This document shows, piece after piece, positions 17,423 to 25,691 of a stretch of DNA of 36,943 nt (positions are counted from its first letter, which is position 1; every line of letters begins with the position of its first letter). Made by a program: the position numbers and the translations under genes. Source of the DNA: an uncultured Duodenibacillus sp. (lineage in GTDB: Bacteria; Pseudomonadota; Gammaproteobacteria; Burkholderiales; Burkholderiaceae_F); contig CALXKM010000006.1 in NCBI GenBank assembly GCA_944388865.1, positions 1 to 36,943 on the forward strand, given 5' to 3'. The notes beneath the pieces were generated by a model. That model saw only the letters and a program-made list of their open reading frames with translations, ran no database searches and was not told the DNA's origin.

Positions 17423-18412
17423 TCATCTGGGCACGAGCACGCTCATGCCCGGGCGCAGGTCTTCGAGGGGTTTGACGGGACGTGCGCGAACTTCAAAAGT
17501 TCTGACGTCGTAGCCCGTTGACTGCCTTGTCGAGCGCCAGGTTGCGTAGTCGGCTCGCGGGCTGATCCAATAGACCGAAAGGTCGGCCTCCTTCATTCCC
17601 AAAGCCGGAATCTCTGCCTTGATCGTGGAGCCCACTTTGATGGAGGCAAGCTCGTCTTCGCGAATGTTGAAGACCACCCACTTATCGGCGTGATCGATGA
17701 GCGTGATCAAGGGAAAACCAGCGGGAGTCACTTCGCCTGCGTGCAGAACCACGCGCGAAACTTCGCCTGCTCGCGGGGCCTTCAAAAGGGCTTCATCGGC
17801 AAGCGACTTTACTTCTGCAACGCCTTCTGCAGCCTGCAGAGCCAGTGCCTGAGCGGCTTTCTTTTCATCCTTGCGCGCGCCCGTAACGGCCATTTCGTAC
17901 TGGCTCTTGGCGGCTTGCGCCAGGTTTGATGCGTTTTGCAGGGCTGCTCTTGCCTCATCGTGCTTTTGTGCGGAAACAAGGCCTTCCTTAAAAAGGGAAT
18001 CAACGCGCGCGTAGGTTTTCTGCGCAAGCGTCTGGCCGCTAAGGGCGCGATCGTACTGGGCCTTGGCGGCTTCGATTTGCTCGGAGCGAACGCCTTCTTC
18101 AACAAGGCGCGCCTTTGCGTCGGCCGCAGCCTGCTGGGCGCGGACCTGACCGAGCTTGGCTGAAAGCTCAGGGATTTCGATTTCAACGAGAACGTCTCCT
18201 GCCTTGACGCGATCGCCTTCTTTGACGAGCACCTTGCCGATGCGGCCTGGAATTTTCGGCGCGACTTCGATGACGCGCGCATCTGCCTGTCCCTGCAGGG
18301 GAGGCATCGGCGGATTGGCGGCCTTCCAAAGTCCCATGCCGATGGCCGCGGCGGCAATTAGGCCCACGACGAGGGCAGTAGTTTTGACGGGAAATTTTGC
18401 AGTATCAGACAT
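17423..18412 (-). CDS. HlyD-family membrane fusion protein
   Basis: A 329-residue periplasmic adaptor that bridges an inner-membrane transporter and an outer-membrane channel. It has one N-terminal membrane anchor (TTALVVGLIAAAAIGMGLW). Two lipoyl/barrel-sandwich halves follow: IPGRIGKVLVKEGDRVKAGD near 70 and LLKAPRAGEVSRVVLHAGE near 230. They surround an alanine-rich coiled-coil hairpin. I chose the ATG at 18412, four bases after the tolC-like stop. A longer frame starting inside tolC is possible but would add a non-conserved leader. The tight spacing implies one transcript with the tolC-like gene. Confidence 0.9.
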   Translation of the reverse strand: MSDTAKFPVKTTALVVGLIAAAAIGMGLWKAANPPMPPLQGQADARVIEVAPKIPGRIGKVLVKEGDRVKAGDVLVEIEIPELSAKLGQVRAQQAAADAKARLVEEGVRSEQIEAAKAQYDRALSGQTLAQKTYARVDSLFKEGLVSAQKHDEARAALQNASNLAQAAKSQYEMAVTGARKDEKKAAQALALQAAEGVAEVKSLADEALLKAPRAGEVSRVVLHAGEVTPAGFPLITLIDHADKWVVFNIREDELASIKVGSTIKAEIPALGMKEADLSVYWISPRADYATWRSTRQSTGYDVRTFEVRARPVKPLEDLRPGMSVLVPR

Positions 18413-18416
18413 GGCT

Positions 18417-19886
18417 TTACCGCTCAAAAATGTTGTCGCTTCGGTTTGCCGAAGACTCAAATTCATGCATGGTGCCGGCGATGCCGTTTAAAGCTGCCCA
18501 GGCGGCCACGAATCGATAGGCGGCTACGCGTCGGGCAATCTGCGCGCCCAAAAGCTTGGTGCGTGCGTCGTTGAGCTCGTCGGCCGTCGATAGCCCCTCA
18601 GAGAAGCTCTTTTGGCGCAGCCGCAGATTTTCTTGTGCCAGTTCCAGCGTGGAGTCCGTGAGCCGGTATTGCTCCCGGGCCTGTTCGCTTCTGAGGTAAG
18701 CCGTCTGCACGGCCGTCTCAAGGCGGCTGACCGCTTCAGATCTGGCTGCCTGAGCCTTGGTCACGAGGCTTCTGGCGGCCGCAATGTTTTCGTTGCGATC
18801 CTTGTTGTCCCACAGCGTAAATTTCACGCCGATGCCGGCGATCCAATCCGGCTCGGTAATCGATAGGTAGTGCTTGATGAGGTTGCCCGTGGCAAAGGCG
18901 TAGACCTGCGGATGCCAGGCCGCTTTGGCAGCAACGACGCCCTGATCGGCCTGACGGCGCTTGGCGTCGATTGTCTGAAGCAGAGGGCTGAAGGCCATGG
19001 CCTTGTCGACCCAGTCCTGAAGCGTGCCGAGGTTTCCCGTGAGCACAAAGAGGGGATTGGAGAGAGTTCCGACGTGGTTTTCTCTCAAAATGCCCGCCAG
19101 CTCGCGCTCGGCTACGGCGCAGTCGGTTTGCGAGGACAAAAGCTCGCGCTTTGCTGCATCGCGGTTGACTTCGACCGTCATGCGCTCAAGCTTGCTGATG
19201 GTGCCTGCTTTTTCGTACTTTCTGGCTTTGTTGAGTTCAAGTTCTTGCTGCGCGAGCATGTCTTGGCGCAGACTCACAACGGCGCGAGCGAGCTGCACGG
19301 CAAAGTATTTCTGCGCAAGCTCAGTGTCGATCTGATCGCGCACGAGCTGAGTCTGAGCCCGACTTTCTGAAACAGCCTCATCGGCAGCGCGCACCTTGGC
19401 GGTGATGGCTCCGCCCATGTAGATGGGCATCTCAAGACTTAAGGCTGCGCGCGGGCCGTCGAGGTCGTCGCGGTAGGAAAGGCTTGTTTCGCCCAGATTG
19501 CCGAGCATGGCGCCGATGCCGGGAATCTGTCCCAATTGGGGAGGCATCATGGAGCCTAAATTGATGGGGCCGATGTCGACCGACTTGCTGCCCCAGACTT
19601 GCTTGGCATCAAACGTCACCTTGGGGCCATGCAGGCTTCTGGCGCTTTTGGCTTCGTGCCGGCGCTTGGCGGTTTCGGCGTCTTCGGCCTTGATTTTGTC
19701 AGCTCGTGCGTGGGCAAGCGCGCGGGCCGAGGCAAAGTCTAGGGCCGCAAAAACCTCCGAGTTGCCCGAGACGGCGCCTTGCGCGGCGGAAGCTGTGATC
19801 GTCTGAGGCGCCCCGGGCAAAGACTGCGCCGAAGTGAGCCCCGAGGCCGCACAGATCAGAATTGTCGTCAGTGAGCGCTTGAACAT
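18417..19886 (-). CDS. TolC-family outer membrane efflux protein
   Basis: A 489-residue outer-membrane factor with a Sec signal (MFKRSLTTILICAASGLTSA). Two repeats of long amphipathic helices and short strands are typical of TolC: ALSLEMPIYMGGAITAKVRAA in the first half and GIGVKFTLWDNKDRNENIAA in the second, at equivalent positions. It should form the trimeric exit duct for the export set encoded by the two genes that follow on the minus strand. No lipobox is seen, so a TolC-like rather than an OprM/CusC-like protein is likely. The substrate is unknown. Confidence 0.9.
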   Translation of the reverse strand: MFKRSLTTILICAASGLTSAQSLPGAPQTITASAAQGAVSGNSEVFAALDFASARALAHARADKIKAEDAETAKRRHEAKSARSLHGPKVTFDAKQVWGSKSVDIGPINLGSMMPPQLGQIPGIGAMLGNLGETSLSYRDDLDGPRAALSLEMPIYMGGAITAKVRAADEAVSESRAQTQLVRDQIDTELAQKYFAVQLARAVVSLRQDMLAQQELELNKARKYEKAGTISKLERMTVEVNRDAAKRELLSSQTDCAVAERELAGILRENHVGTLSNPLFVLTGNLGTLQDWVDKAMAFSPLLQTIDAKRRQADQGVVAAKAAWHPQVYAFATGNLIKHYLSITEPDWIAGIGVKFTLWDNKDRNENIAAARSLVTKAQAARSEAVSRLETAVQTAYLRSEQAREQYRLTDSTLELAQENLRLRQKSFSEGLSTADELNDARTKLLGAQIARRVAAYRFVAAWAALNGIAGTMHEFESSANRSDNIFER

Positions 19887-20001
19887 ATGCGAGGCTTCTC
19901 ATGAAAATGGATGAGGCAGGATACCACGCTCTGTAGTGTCTTGAGGCCATCGCGGCCATGAAAATCTATTTTTCTTTCTGTACAATTCCCATCTTACGCG
20001 C

Positions 20002-20086
20002 GCCCGGGTGACGAAATTGGTAGACGTAGCGGACTTAAAATCCGCAGCCGCAAGGCGTACGGGTTCGATTCCCGTTCCGGGCACCA
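20002..20086 (+). tRNA. tRNA-Leu (anticodon UAA)
   Basis: An 85-base class II tRNA. The acceptor GCCCGGG (20002-20008) pairs with the 3' TCCGGGC, and CCA is encoded at the end. The anticodon stem GCGGA/TCCGC holds the loop CTTAAAA, giving anticodon TAA at 20036-20038. The variable arm AGCCGCAAGGCGT and the T-arm with GTTCGATTC are intact. A -10-like TACAAT sits at 19981-19986. The accessory patch starts directly downstream, but I found no second copy of the tRNA 3' end and no integrase in the window. Confidence 0.97.
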
Positions 20087-20120
20087 GAATGCATTGTCAG
20101 TTAAGTGCAGTGAAGTACAG

Positions 20121-20150
20121 AAAGTCCTGATTTTCCAGGGCTTTTCTTTT
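20121..20150 (+). terminator. Terminator of the tRNA-Leu transcript
   Basis: AGTCCTG (20123-20129) pairs with CAGGGCT (20136-20142) with one wobble pair, followed by a T-rich tail. Confidence 0.7.
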
Positions 20151-20197
20151 ATCCGCAGGTGTGAAGTGCAGTGAATATCCATAAAGCGCACCTCCGC

Positions 20198-20294
20198 ATG
20201 GTATACAACTCGGGCTTTGTATACCATCACTGAAAAATGCTGTATACCATGTTTGGCCGTCTGTATACCATGCTCCCGAAAATTTGTATACCAT
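20198..20294. repeat. TGTATACCAT repeat array
   Basis: Four exact direct copies of TGTATACCAT start at 20218, 20241, 20262 and 20285 (spacing 23, 21, 23). One inverted copy lies at 20198-20207. The bases between are unrelated. The copies lie on about the same face of the helix, about two turns apart, as expected for a protein-binding array. No gene clearly belongs to it: the Fic gene starts 324 bases further right, and the minus strand leads into the tRNA. A perfect 18-bp palindrome (20347-20364, GCCGCATGC-GCATGCGGC) lies between. I see no gene in 20295-20617. Confidence 0.85.
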
Positions 20295-20494
20295 GAAGCT
20301 CATCGCCCTGTTGTCTGCCATGGCGGTCAACACCATCACTTTCAGCGCCGCATGCGCATGCGGCAAAATGCCGGCAAGGACAATGAGCTCTGAGAAATCA
20401 GGGCTCGATTTGTTTTTGGGCTCGGAGTGCTTGACAAGTACTGGCGGCAGACCTCATCGTGCGTGCTTTGCAGCAATGCTTACTTGCGCATGCC

Positions 20495-20593
20495 TTGCGA
20501 AAAAAAATTGCGAGAAAAAAACTCATTTATGCAAAAATTGCGAGAAACGGAAAAATTTTGCGATCCAATTCCGTTTCTTTGCAAATTTTGCGA
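20495..20593 (+). promoter_or_regulatory. TTGCGA repeat cluster before the Fic gene
   Basis: TTGCGA occurs five times, starting at 20495, 20508, 20538, 20558 and 20588. The last four are spaced 30, 20 and 30 bases, multiples of a helical turn, and sit among A and T runs. The wider blocks at 20531 and 20581 also match each other (GCAAA...TTGCGA), exactly 50 bases apart. The cluster ends 24 bases before the Fic start, where an operator would be expected. Confidence 0.55.
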
Positions 20594-20617
20594 AATCGTT
20601 TTTTTGAGGTCTGAAAA

Positions 20618-22090
20618 ATGCTCTGCGGCTACGCTCGTCTTGCCGAAAAATTCGGCTTGCATACGTTGACGCTTATTCAGCCAGCACAAGCAAGTTCAAG
20701 CGTCAGCAAGCTCATTCGTACGCAAGGCCAAATCCTTGTTCCTGTGCGCATGGCTCCTCTCGAAGACGACGTCTTCGGGCACCTTTCGTTTGCGATTAAG
20801 CACGAAGGCACCAATCTCGAAATTCTCTCGCAAGCTTTGCCCAAGATTGAGGCCGCCGTTTTGCAAGCAGCTGTTGATGCCGCGCCCAGCAGCGCCATTG
20901 CCAGAAAGCTTGCTTGGTTGTGGGAAGAATTTACGGCTCGAAGGCTGCGCTATGATCGTCCCGCAGGTGCTTACAGCCGCCTTTTTGATCCCAAGCTGTA
21001 TTTCACCGGACCCGAAGTTCAAATTCCGCGTTGGCGTGTGATCTACAACGGACTTGGGCCAATCTCGTATTGTCCTGTCGTACGCCGAGTTCCCGGGTTG
21101 TCCGAAGAAGAAATTTACGAGACCTTTGAGAAGCTTCATAAGCAAATGGCCTCAATTTCGCCGACACTGCTCAAGCGAGCCGTCGATTGGGCCTATTTGA
21201 GCGAAACTCGCAGTTCGTTTGCAATCGAAAAGGAGCCGCCTTCCGGGAGCAAAGCCCAGCGCTTCATGCAGCTGCTAAAGAACGTTGAGCTCTTCGAGCA
21301 CCTTGATGAGGACAAGCTCTGCGAAATACAAAACCGCATCGTGTCTTCGCCATTTTCTCAGGCTATGACATATCGCAGCGAGCAAAATTGGCTTTCCAAT
21401 TCAGGCGCATTCGGCGTACGCCGAGTTGCCTACCTTCCGCCGCCGCCCGAAATGCTCGAAGACTTGATGCATGGCTGGCTTGAGCTTGCCAATACGAAGG
21501 GCACGCAAATCAATCCGCTCATTGCAGCCAGCGCAGCGTCTTTTGGTTTTGTGTATCTGCACCCATTTTTAGACGGCAATGGACGCCTGAGCCGATTCCT
21601 TGTGCACCATCAGCTGCACAAGGCCAGGGCTTTGCCCGAGAAGCACGTTTTGCCCGTGTCGGCCGCCATGCTCAAGCACGAACACGCCTACCTTGATGCC
21701 TTGGAAGTTTTTTCAGCGCCTAGCCGCGATCTTTGGGACGTTCTGCAAATCGATAGAGACGATTACGTATTCACCTTCAAGGCAACGAGCGCCGTTTATC
21801 GATACTGGGACGCCACCAAACAAACGGAATTTCTGTTTGCCATGATTCGTGAGGCAATCAACACCTTCTTGCCTGAAGAGATCAACTTTTTGCAGAAATA
21901 CGATCGCGTGTATCGAGCAATGAACGAGCGTTTCGACATCGTTCAAAAGGACCTCGATGTGCTGGTCGCTGCAGGCATCGGCGCCGGACGCATATCCCAA
22001 AATTTGAAAAAGAAATATCAGTACCGAGTGCCTGCTGACTTTTTCGAAGCACTGGAAAGCGAATTGTCTGCCGAGCAAAAAGGCGGGTGA
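20618..22090 (+). CDS. Fic-domain protein (probable AMP-transferase)
   Basis: A 490-residue Fic protein expected to transfer AMP, or another nucleotide-derived group, to a target hydroxyl. The catalytic loop is HPFLDGNGRLSR at 315-326, matching HPFxxGNGRxxR in full, with catalytic His315. An N-terminal domain of the type seen in long Fic proteins (residues 1-150) precedes it, and a C-terminal helical region with a possible winged helix follows. An upstream segment SSFAIEKE (199-206) resembles the inhibitory (S/T)xxxE(G/N) motif with Glu204 in place but Lys205 at the Gly/Asn position. GAGGTC precedes the ATG. No antitoxin-like small gene is adjacent. The flanking repeats suggest tight regulation. 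Confidence 0.88.
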   Translation: MLCGYARLAEKFGLHTLTLIQPAQASSSVSKLIRTQGQILVPVRMAPLEDDVFGHLSFAIKHEGTNLEILSQALPKIEAAVLQAAVDAAPSSAIARKLAWLWEEFTARRLRYDRPAGAYSRLFDPKLYFTGPEVQIPRWRVIYNGLGPISYCPVVRRVPGLSEEEIYETFEKLHKQMASISPTLLKRAVDWAYLSETRSSFAIEKEPPSGSKAQRFMQLLKNVELFEHLDEDKLCEIQNRIVSSPFSQAMTYRSEQNWLSNSGAFGVRRVAYLPPPPEMLEDLMHGWLELANTKGTQINPLIAASAASFGFVYLHPFLDGNGRLSRFLVHHQLHKARALPEKHVLPVSAAMLKHEHAYLDALEVFSAPSRDLWDVLQIDRDDYVFTFKATSAVYRYWDATKQTEFLFAMIREAINTFLPEEINFLQKYDRVYRAMNERFDIVQKDLDVLVAAGIGAGRISQNLKKKYQYRVPADFFEALESELSAEQKGG

Positions 22091-22292
22091 TTCTTTTGGC
22101 GGTTTTTGCGCTGCGTTTGGCTGACTGCATTATTTCCTTTGCAGCGTTCGTGGCATGAGTTCCTCTCGACCCGTATGACAGACTGCAGCCTTTTCATCGC
22201 CGGGCGCAGAGTGGACTTTATTGCGGTGTGCCTGCAGGAGCGGGCGTTGTGTTCGCGACTGAAAAAAGAGGTGCAGCTATTTCATTATTGAT

Positions 22293-22318
22293 AAAAGCGT
22301 TTTGGACAAAAGTGTTTT
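22293..22318 (+). promoter_or_regulatory. Paired repeat upstream of the DUF234 ATPase relic
   Basis: AAAAGCGTTTT (22293-22303) and AAAAGTGTTTT (22308-22318) are 15 bases apart, followed by TATAAC (22322-22327). This may be the promoter/operator of the broken ATPase downstream. Confidence 0.4.
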
Positions 22319-22362
22319 CACTATAACGGAATCGGGATTTTTTGTCTTCAGGAATTTTTGCC

Positions 22363-23713
22363 ATGGTTTTTCCGTTTTATGACCGGTGCGATGAGTCCGA
22401 GTGGCTTCGAGAAAATCTGTATCAAGTTCTCAGCGACTGCAGCCGAATGCTGGTCATCACCGGCCGCAGACGCATCGGGAAAACGACGCTTGTCAATCAC
22501 GTTTTTGACGGCGGCAGCGTGCCTTATCTTTTTTTGTACGTCAACAAGGAAATGTTGCCGCTGGGAAATCTGCGAGCTTTTTGGGAAGACAATGCCGAAG
22601 CTCTCAAGCTGAAGGGGCTTGAGGCCGGCGCCAATTCCTTTGCTGCTCTTTTTGAGTTCTTGATGCAGCGCGCGGAGACTGAGCCTATGGTGCTTGTGAT
22701 CGACGAATTCCAAAATCTCGAGTCGCTTGAGCCTTCGTTTTTCGGCCAATTGCAAAAGTTCTGGGATCGCAGCCGCAAAAAGACGAAGATGCTGCTCATT
22801 CTGACGGGGTCGGCGGCTTCCATTTTTGACGGTTTCTGAGTTTGTGCCTTCGTATTCTGCTGATGACGTTTTTCGCGGGTATGCCGCATTGGGCGGCATA
22901 CCGTACTTCTGGCAAGGCGTCAATCCTCATCGTTCAATGACGGAAAACCTCGCCGTCAATATTCTGCGCTCAAACGGTTTTCTCAATGATGAGGCCCAAT
23001 CCGTATTGAGGCAGGAATTTCGTGATCCAGCTACCTACAACGCAATCCTTCAGTCGATTGCCTTCGGAGCAACCTCAAGAAGCGAGATTGCGCAGAAGAG
23101 TTTGGTGGATTCGCGTACGCTCTCAAAATACTTGACGGTGCTCGAAGATATGGATTTTGTCGTCAAGGAGCATCCGATTTTCGCAGGTGTGGAAGACTTG
23201 GAAAATGCTTCAAGAGGACTCTATCGGATTGCTGATCCGTACGTGAAATTCTGGTTTCGGTTTTTGGCCAGCAATTCGACTCTCATCATGACTCAGCAGG
23301 AAGCCATTTCTGAATGGGCCGCTGCTGTAGAGCCTTTCTTTGCAGATTTTGCAGCTGGAACTTTTGAGCAAGTTTGTCGCCAATATCTTACTAGACTGCA
23401 TTTTTCTGGAAAACTTCCGTTTCATTTAACGACTCTTGGGCGTTGGTGGCGAAATGGCACCGAGATCGATTTGGTTGGTGCGGATCACGATAGAAGGCAT
23501 TGCATTGCAGCTGAGTGCAAGTACCAAAATCAAAAAGTTTCAATAAGGGTTCTGCGCTCGCTTCAGGCCAAGTGCGAACAACTGCCTGTGGCAGAGGATG
23601 CCGTTTTTCATTACTGGATTTTTTCGCGCGTGGGATTTGACGATGCGCTCATCGATTTAGCCGCAAAAGATCCGTATCTGCACCTTGTCGGGATGAAGCA
23701 GCTGCTTGATTGA
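22363..23713 (+). pseudogene. Broken archaeal-type ATPase with DUF234 C-terminus
   Basis: Two reading frames together make one AAA ATPase of the DUF234 type. The first (22363-22839) has Walker A GRRRIGKTT at 34-42, Walker B MVLVIDEFQNLE at 109-120 and the sensor LILTGSA, then stops after SIFDGF. The second frame resumes at about 22829 with VSEFVPSYSADDVFRGYAAL. It runs to the normal C-terminal end and includes a winged helix (ATSRSEIAQKSLVD) and the DUF234 nuclease-like core (GTEIDLVG, then AAECKYQN). Relatives have about 25-30 residues between these points, containing a PLYGR-like segment; here they are missing and the frame changes. A deletion is therefore more likely than a simple sequencing slip. 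ATG 22363 has AGGA upstream. Confidence 0.8.
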
Positions 23714-23826
23714 GACTGTTGCGCAGGGAAGCGAACAAATGCATGCAGGAATAAACGGCGAGAAGGCGCGATGCCGATAGGAATTATGCTAAATGCCTTT
23801 TGGACACGACCGAAAATTCCTTTTGC
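23636..23826 (+). repeat. 191-bp direct repeat, copy 1
   Basis: This copy covers the last 25 codons of the DUF234 ATPase frame and about 115 bases beyond it. It matches 25692-25882 over 191 bases with no gaps and about 16 mismatches counted by eye (about 92% identity). The two copies flank the DUF4143 ATPase and the IS66-like remains. Confidence 0.9.
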
Positions 23827-23849
23827 GTTCACTCAAGGCCGTTTCATCT

Positions 23850-23968
23850 ACCCAAATCCGAGCTGGGTTTCATCGCGAGATTCGACACCTGCTCTGGTGG
23901 AAAAGGTTCTGGACGAAAAGCTATTCGTGCAATTTCTGTTGGCGATGGAGCAACAACAGCCATCATAG
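23850..23968 (+). pseudogene. Possible IS66 transposase fragment
   Basis: One frame reads STPALVEKVLDEKLFVQF and then AMEQQQ. This resembles the segment of IS66 transposases that precedes the LPLYRQE motif (pattern xTPALLxxVxxxKyxxxLPLYRxE), with decay. A tail-like piece of the same family may lie at 25589-25669. Support is by pattern only. Confidence 0.35.
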
Positions 23969-24091
23969 AACGCTACATCCAAAGCCAGAAACGGCCGCAT
24001 TGACATGCGGCAGACCGCTATCCATCCCCACGCGTGAGGAATTCCGCGGCGTTTCGTTAAAGCTCGTAAGCTGCGAAAAAAAAACTGATGT

Positions 24092-24229
24092 GCCAAACCG
24101 TGTGACAAATGACGGCCAAACCACGTGATAAAACTATGCCAAATCACGTGATAAAACTAAGCCAAATCTTGTGACGAAATCGCGCCGAACCGTATGATAA
24201 AATTCAGCCAAACCGTGTGACGCGCTCGT
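24092..24229 (+). repeat. Six-unit 23-bp tandem array upstream of the DUF4143 ATPase
   Basis: Six units start at 24092, 24115, 24138, 24161, 24184 and 24207, exactly 23 bases apart. The conserved part is GCCAAAYCRYGTGAYNAAA (unit 5 has GCCGAA and TATGAT); the last 4-5 bases of each unit vary. The units are contiguous and end 51 bases before the ATPase start, with no Shine-Dalgarno sequence after them. The same unit in the same orientation relative to the gene occurs at 36718-36794. The 23-bp period is two helical turns, as in iterons or multi-copy operators. Confidence 0.92.
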
Positions 24230-24279
24230 TGATCTTCGAGTAAGTCGTCTTTTGGGTCAAAAATATCAGACATCGAACT

Positions 24280-25557
24280 ATGACAACTTATCAACCGCGA
24301 ATTGTCGACGATCTTCTTCAGCGCAAGCTGCGCTCCATCGGCGCCGTGCTGATTCAAGGCCCCAAAGCCTGCGGCAAAACTACGACGGCCAAGCAATTTG
24401 CCAAGAGCTCTTTGCTGTTGAGTTCCGCTCAAACTCGGGAAACCGTTGCTGCAACACTCGATATGGCTCCCGATTTGGTTCTCAGCGGAGAGGTTCCGCG
24501 GCTCATTGACGAGTGGCAGACTATTCCTCGACTTTGGGACGAAGTCCGCTCTGAGCTCGATGAACGAGGAGATGTCGGACAATTCATTTTGACCGGATCT
24601 GCGGTACCGGTAGATCGAACTGAAATCTTTCACACGGGAACAGGCCGATTTGCATGGATCACGATGCGTCCGATGAGCCTCTATGAATTGGGCAAATCCA
24701 GTGGTGCCGTGAGTTTGTCGGCTTTATTTTCCGGCGAGCAAAGCGTTTTCGCGCCCAATCCACTCGGTTTAAAAGACGTTGCAGCTCTTGTTTGCCGCGG
24801 CGGATGGCCGCAATCGATGTTTCTTGAGCAAGAAGATGCGCAAGAATATGTTCGCTCGTATCTGGAAGCAGTGGTCAACAACGACGTTTCCCGAGTCGAC
24901 GGCATTCGACGAGACCCAGAACGCGTGCAAGCCATTCTTCGCGCGTGCGCCCGCTCTATCGGCAGCCAAGCTCCGCTTGCCCAACTGGAAAAAGATATCG
25001 AAGCCAACGAAGGCGGCAGTAATGTCAAGCTCTTTTCGATATCTACATACACAAAGGCGCTGAAAGAAATTTTTGTTCTTGAGGATATGCCGGCATGGAA
25101 TCCGAACCTGCGTTCCAAAACAGCAATCCGCACGACATCGACTCGTTACTTTGCCGATCCGTCGGTAGCGGCGGCGGCTCTTCGTATTGGCCCTCAAGAC
25201 CTCATAAACGACCTAAAGTCATTCGGCTTTTTCTTCGAAAATCTGTGCGTTCGCGATTTGCGCGCATACGCCGATGCCCTGCAGGCCGATGTCTTCCACT
25301 ACCGCGACAAAAACAATCTCGAATGCGATGCTGTGCTTCATCGCCGCGACGGAAGCTTCGGGCTGATCGAAATTAAGCTCGGTGGAAAAGACAACATCGA
25401 ATACGGTGCGACAACACTCAAAGCACTAGCCGCAAAGCTCGAACAAGGCGCAGTGCAAAAGCCGGCCTTTCTTATGGTTCTGATCGGCGCAGGCCAATAT
25501 GCCTATCGACGCGACGACGGAGTATTTGTGGTTCCGATCGGGTGTCTGCGCCATTAA
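24280..25557 (+). CDS. AAA_14/DUF4143 family ATPase with PD-(D/E)xK-like C-terminus
   Basis: A 425-residue intact ATPase. Walker A is GPKACGKT at 27-34, Walker B is PRLIDEWQ at 73-80 (IDEWQ in place of IDEIQ), and the sensor strand is FILTGSA at 102-108. The DUF4143 domain covers about 190-330, with a winged-helix-like part before EDMPAWNPNLRS. The C-terminus holds ECD (348-350) and IEIK (363-366), matching the PD-(D/E)xK nuclease-like core (Asp350, Glu364, Lys366) more fully than the ATPase at 9.5 kb. It is preceded by the 23-bp array and is the closest match to the relic at 36.6 kb. It lies between pieces of an IS66-like gene and between 191-bp repeats, so it probably arrived by insertion. 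Cellular role unknown. Confidence 0.9.
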   Translation: MTTYQPRIVDDLLQRKLRSIGAVLIQGPKACGKTTTAKQFAKSSLLLSSAQTRETVAATLDMAPDLVLSGEVPRLIDEWQTIPRLWDEVRSELDERGDVGQFILTGSAVPVDRTEIFHTGTGRFAWITMRPMSLYELGKSSGAVSLSALFSGEQSVFAPNPLGLKDVAALVCRGGWPQSMFLEQEDAQEYVRSYLEAVVNNDVSRVDGIRRDPERVQAILRACARSIGSQAPLAQLEKDIEANEGGSNVKLFSISTYTKALKEIFVLEDMPAWNPNLRSKTAIRTTSTRYFADPSVAAAALRIGPQDLINDLKSFGFFFENLCVRDLRAYADALQADVFHYRDKNNLECDAVLHRRDGSFGLIEIKLGGKDNIEYGATTLKALAAKLEQGAVQKPAFLMVLIGAGQYAYRRDDGVFVVPIGCLRH

Positions 25558-25588
25558 TCGGCACGAACGACCAGCAATTCGGAAAGCG

Positions 25589-25669
25589 ATGAGCTTGACG
25601 CAAACAGCAAAGGCCAACGGCACCAACAACGTGATTGAATGGCTGACGGAATACTCAAAGGCATACTAA
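25589..25669 (+). pseudogene. Possible IS66 transposase C-terminal remnant
   Basis: The frame reads MSLTQTAKANG and then an EWLTEYSKAY ending before TAA. The TAKANG pattern followed by an aromatic-rich helix is a hallmark of IS66 transposase C-termini. Only this tail remains, between the intact ATPase and the second 191-bp repeat. Confidence 0.4.
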
Positions 25670-25691
25670 CTGCATCGGGCAAGCAACACGG

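Noticed and set aside
22106-22291. 61-codon open frame after the Fic gene
   Set aside because: No ribosome site, no recognisable motif, and a sequence character typical of chance frames.
24092-24229. CRISPR array
   Set aside because: Units are contiguous at 23 bp with a long conserved core; the variable part is only a few bases, there are no spacers of normal size, and no cas genes are present.
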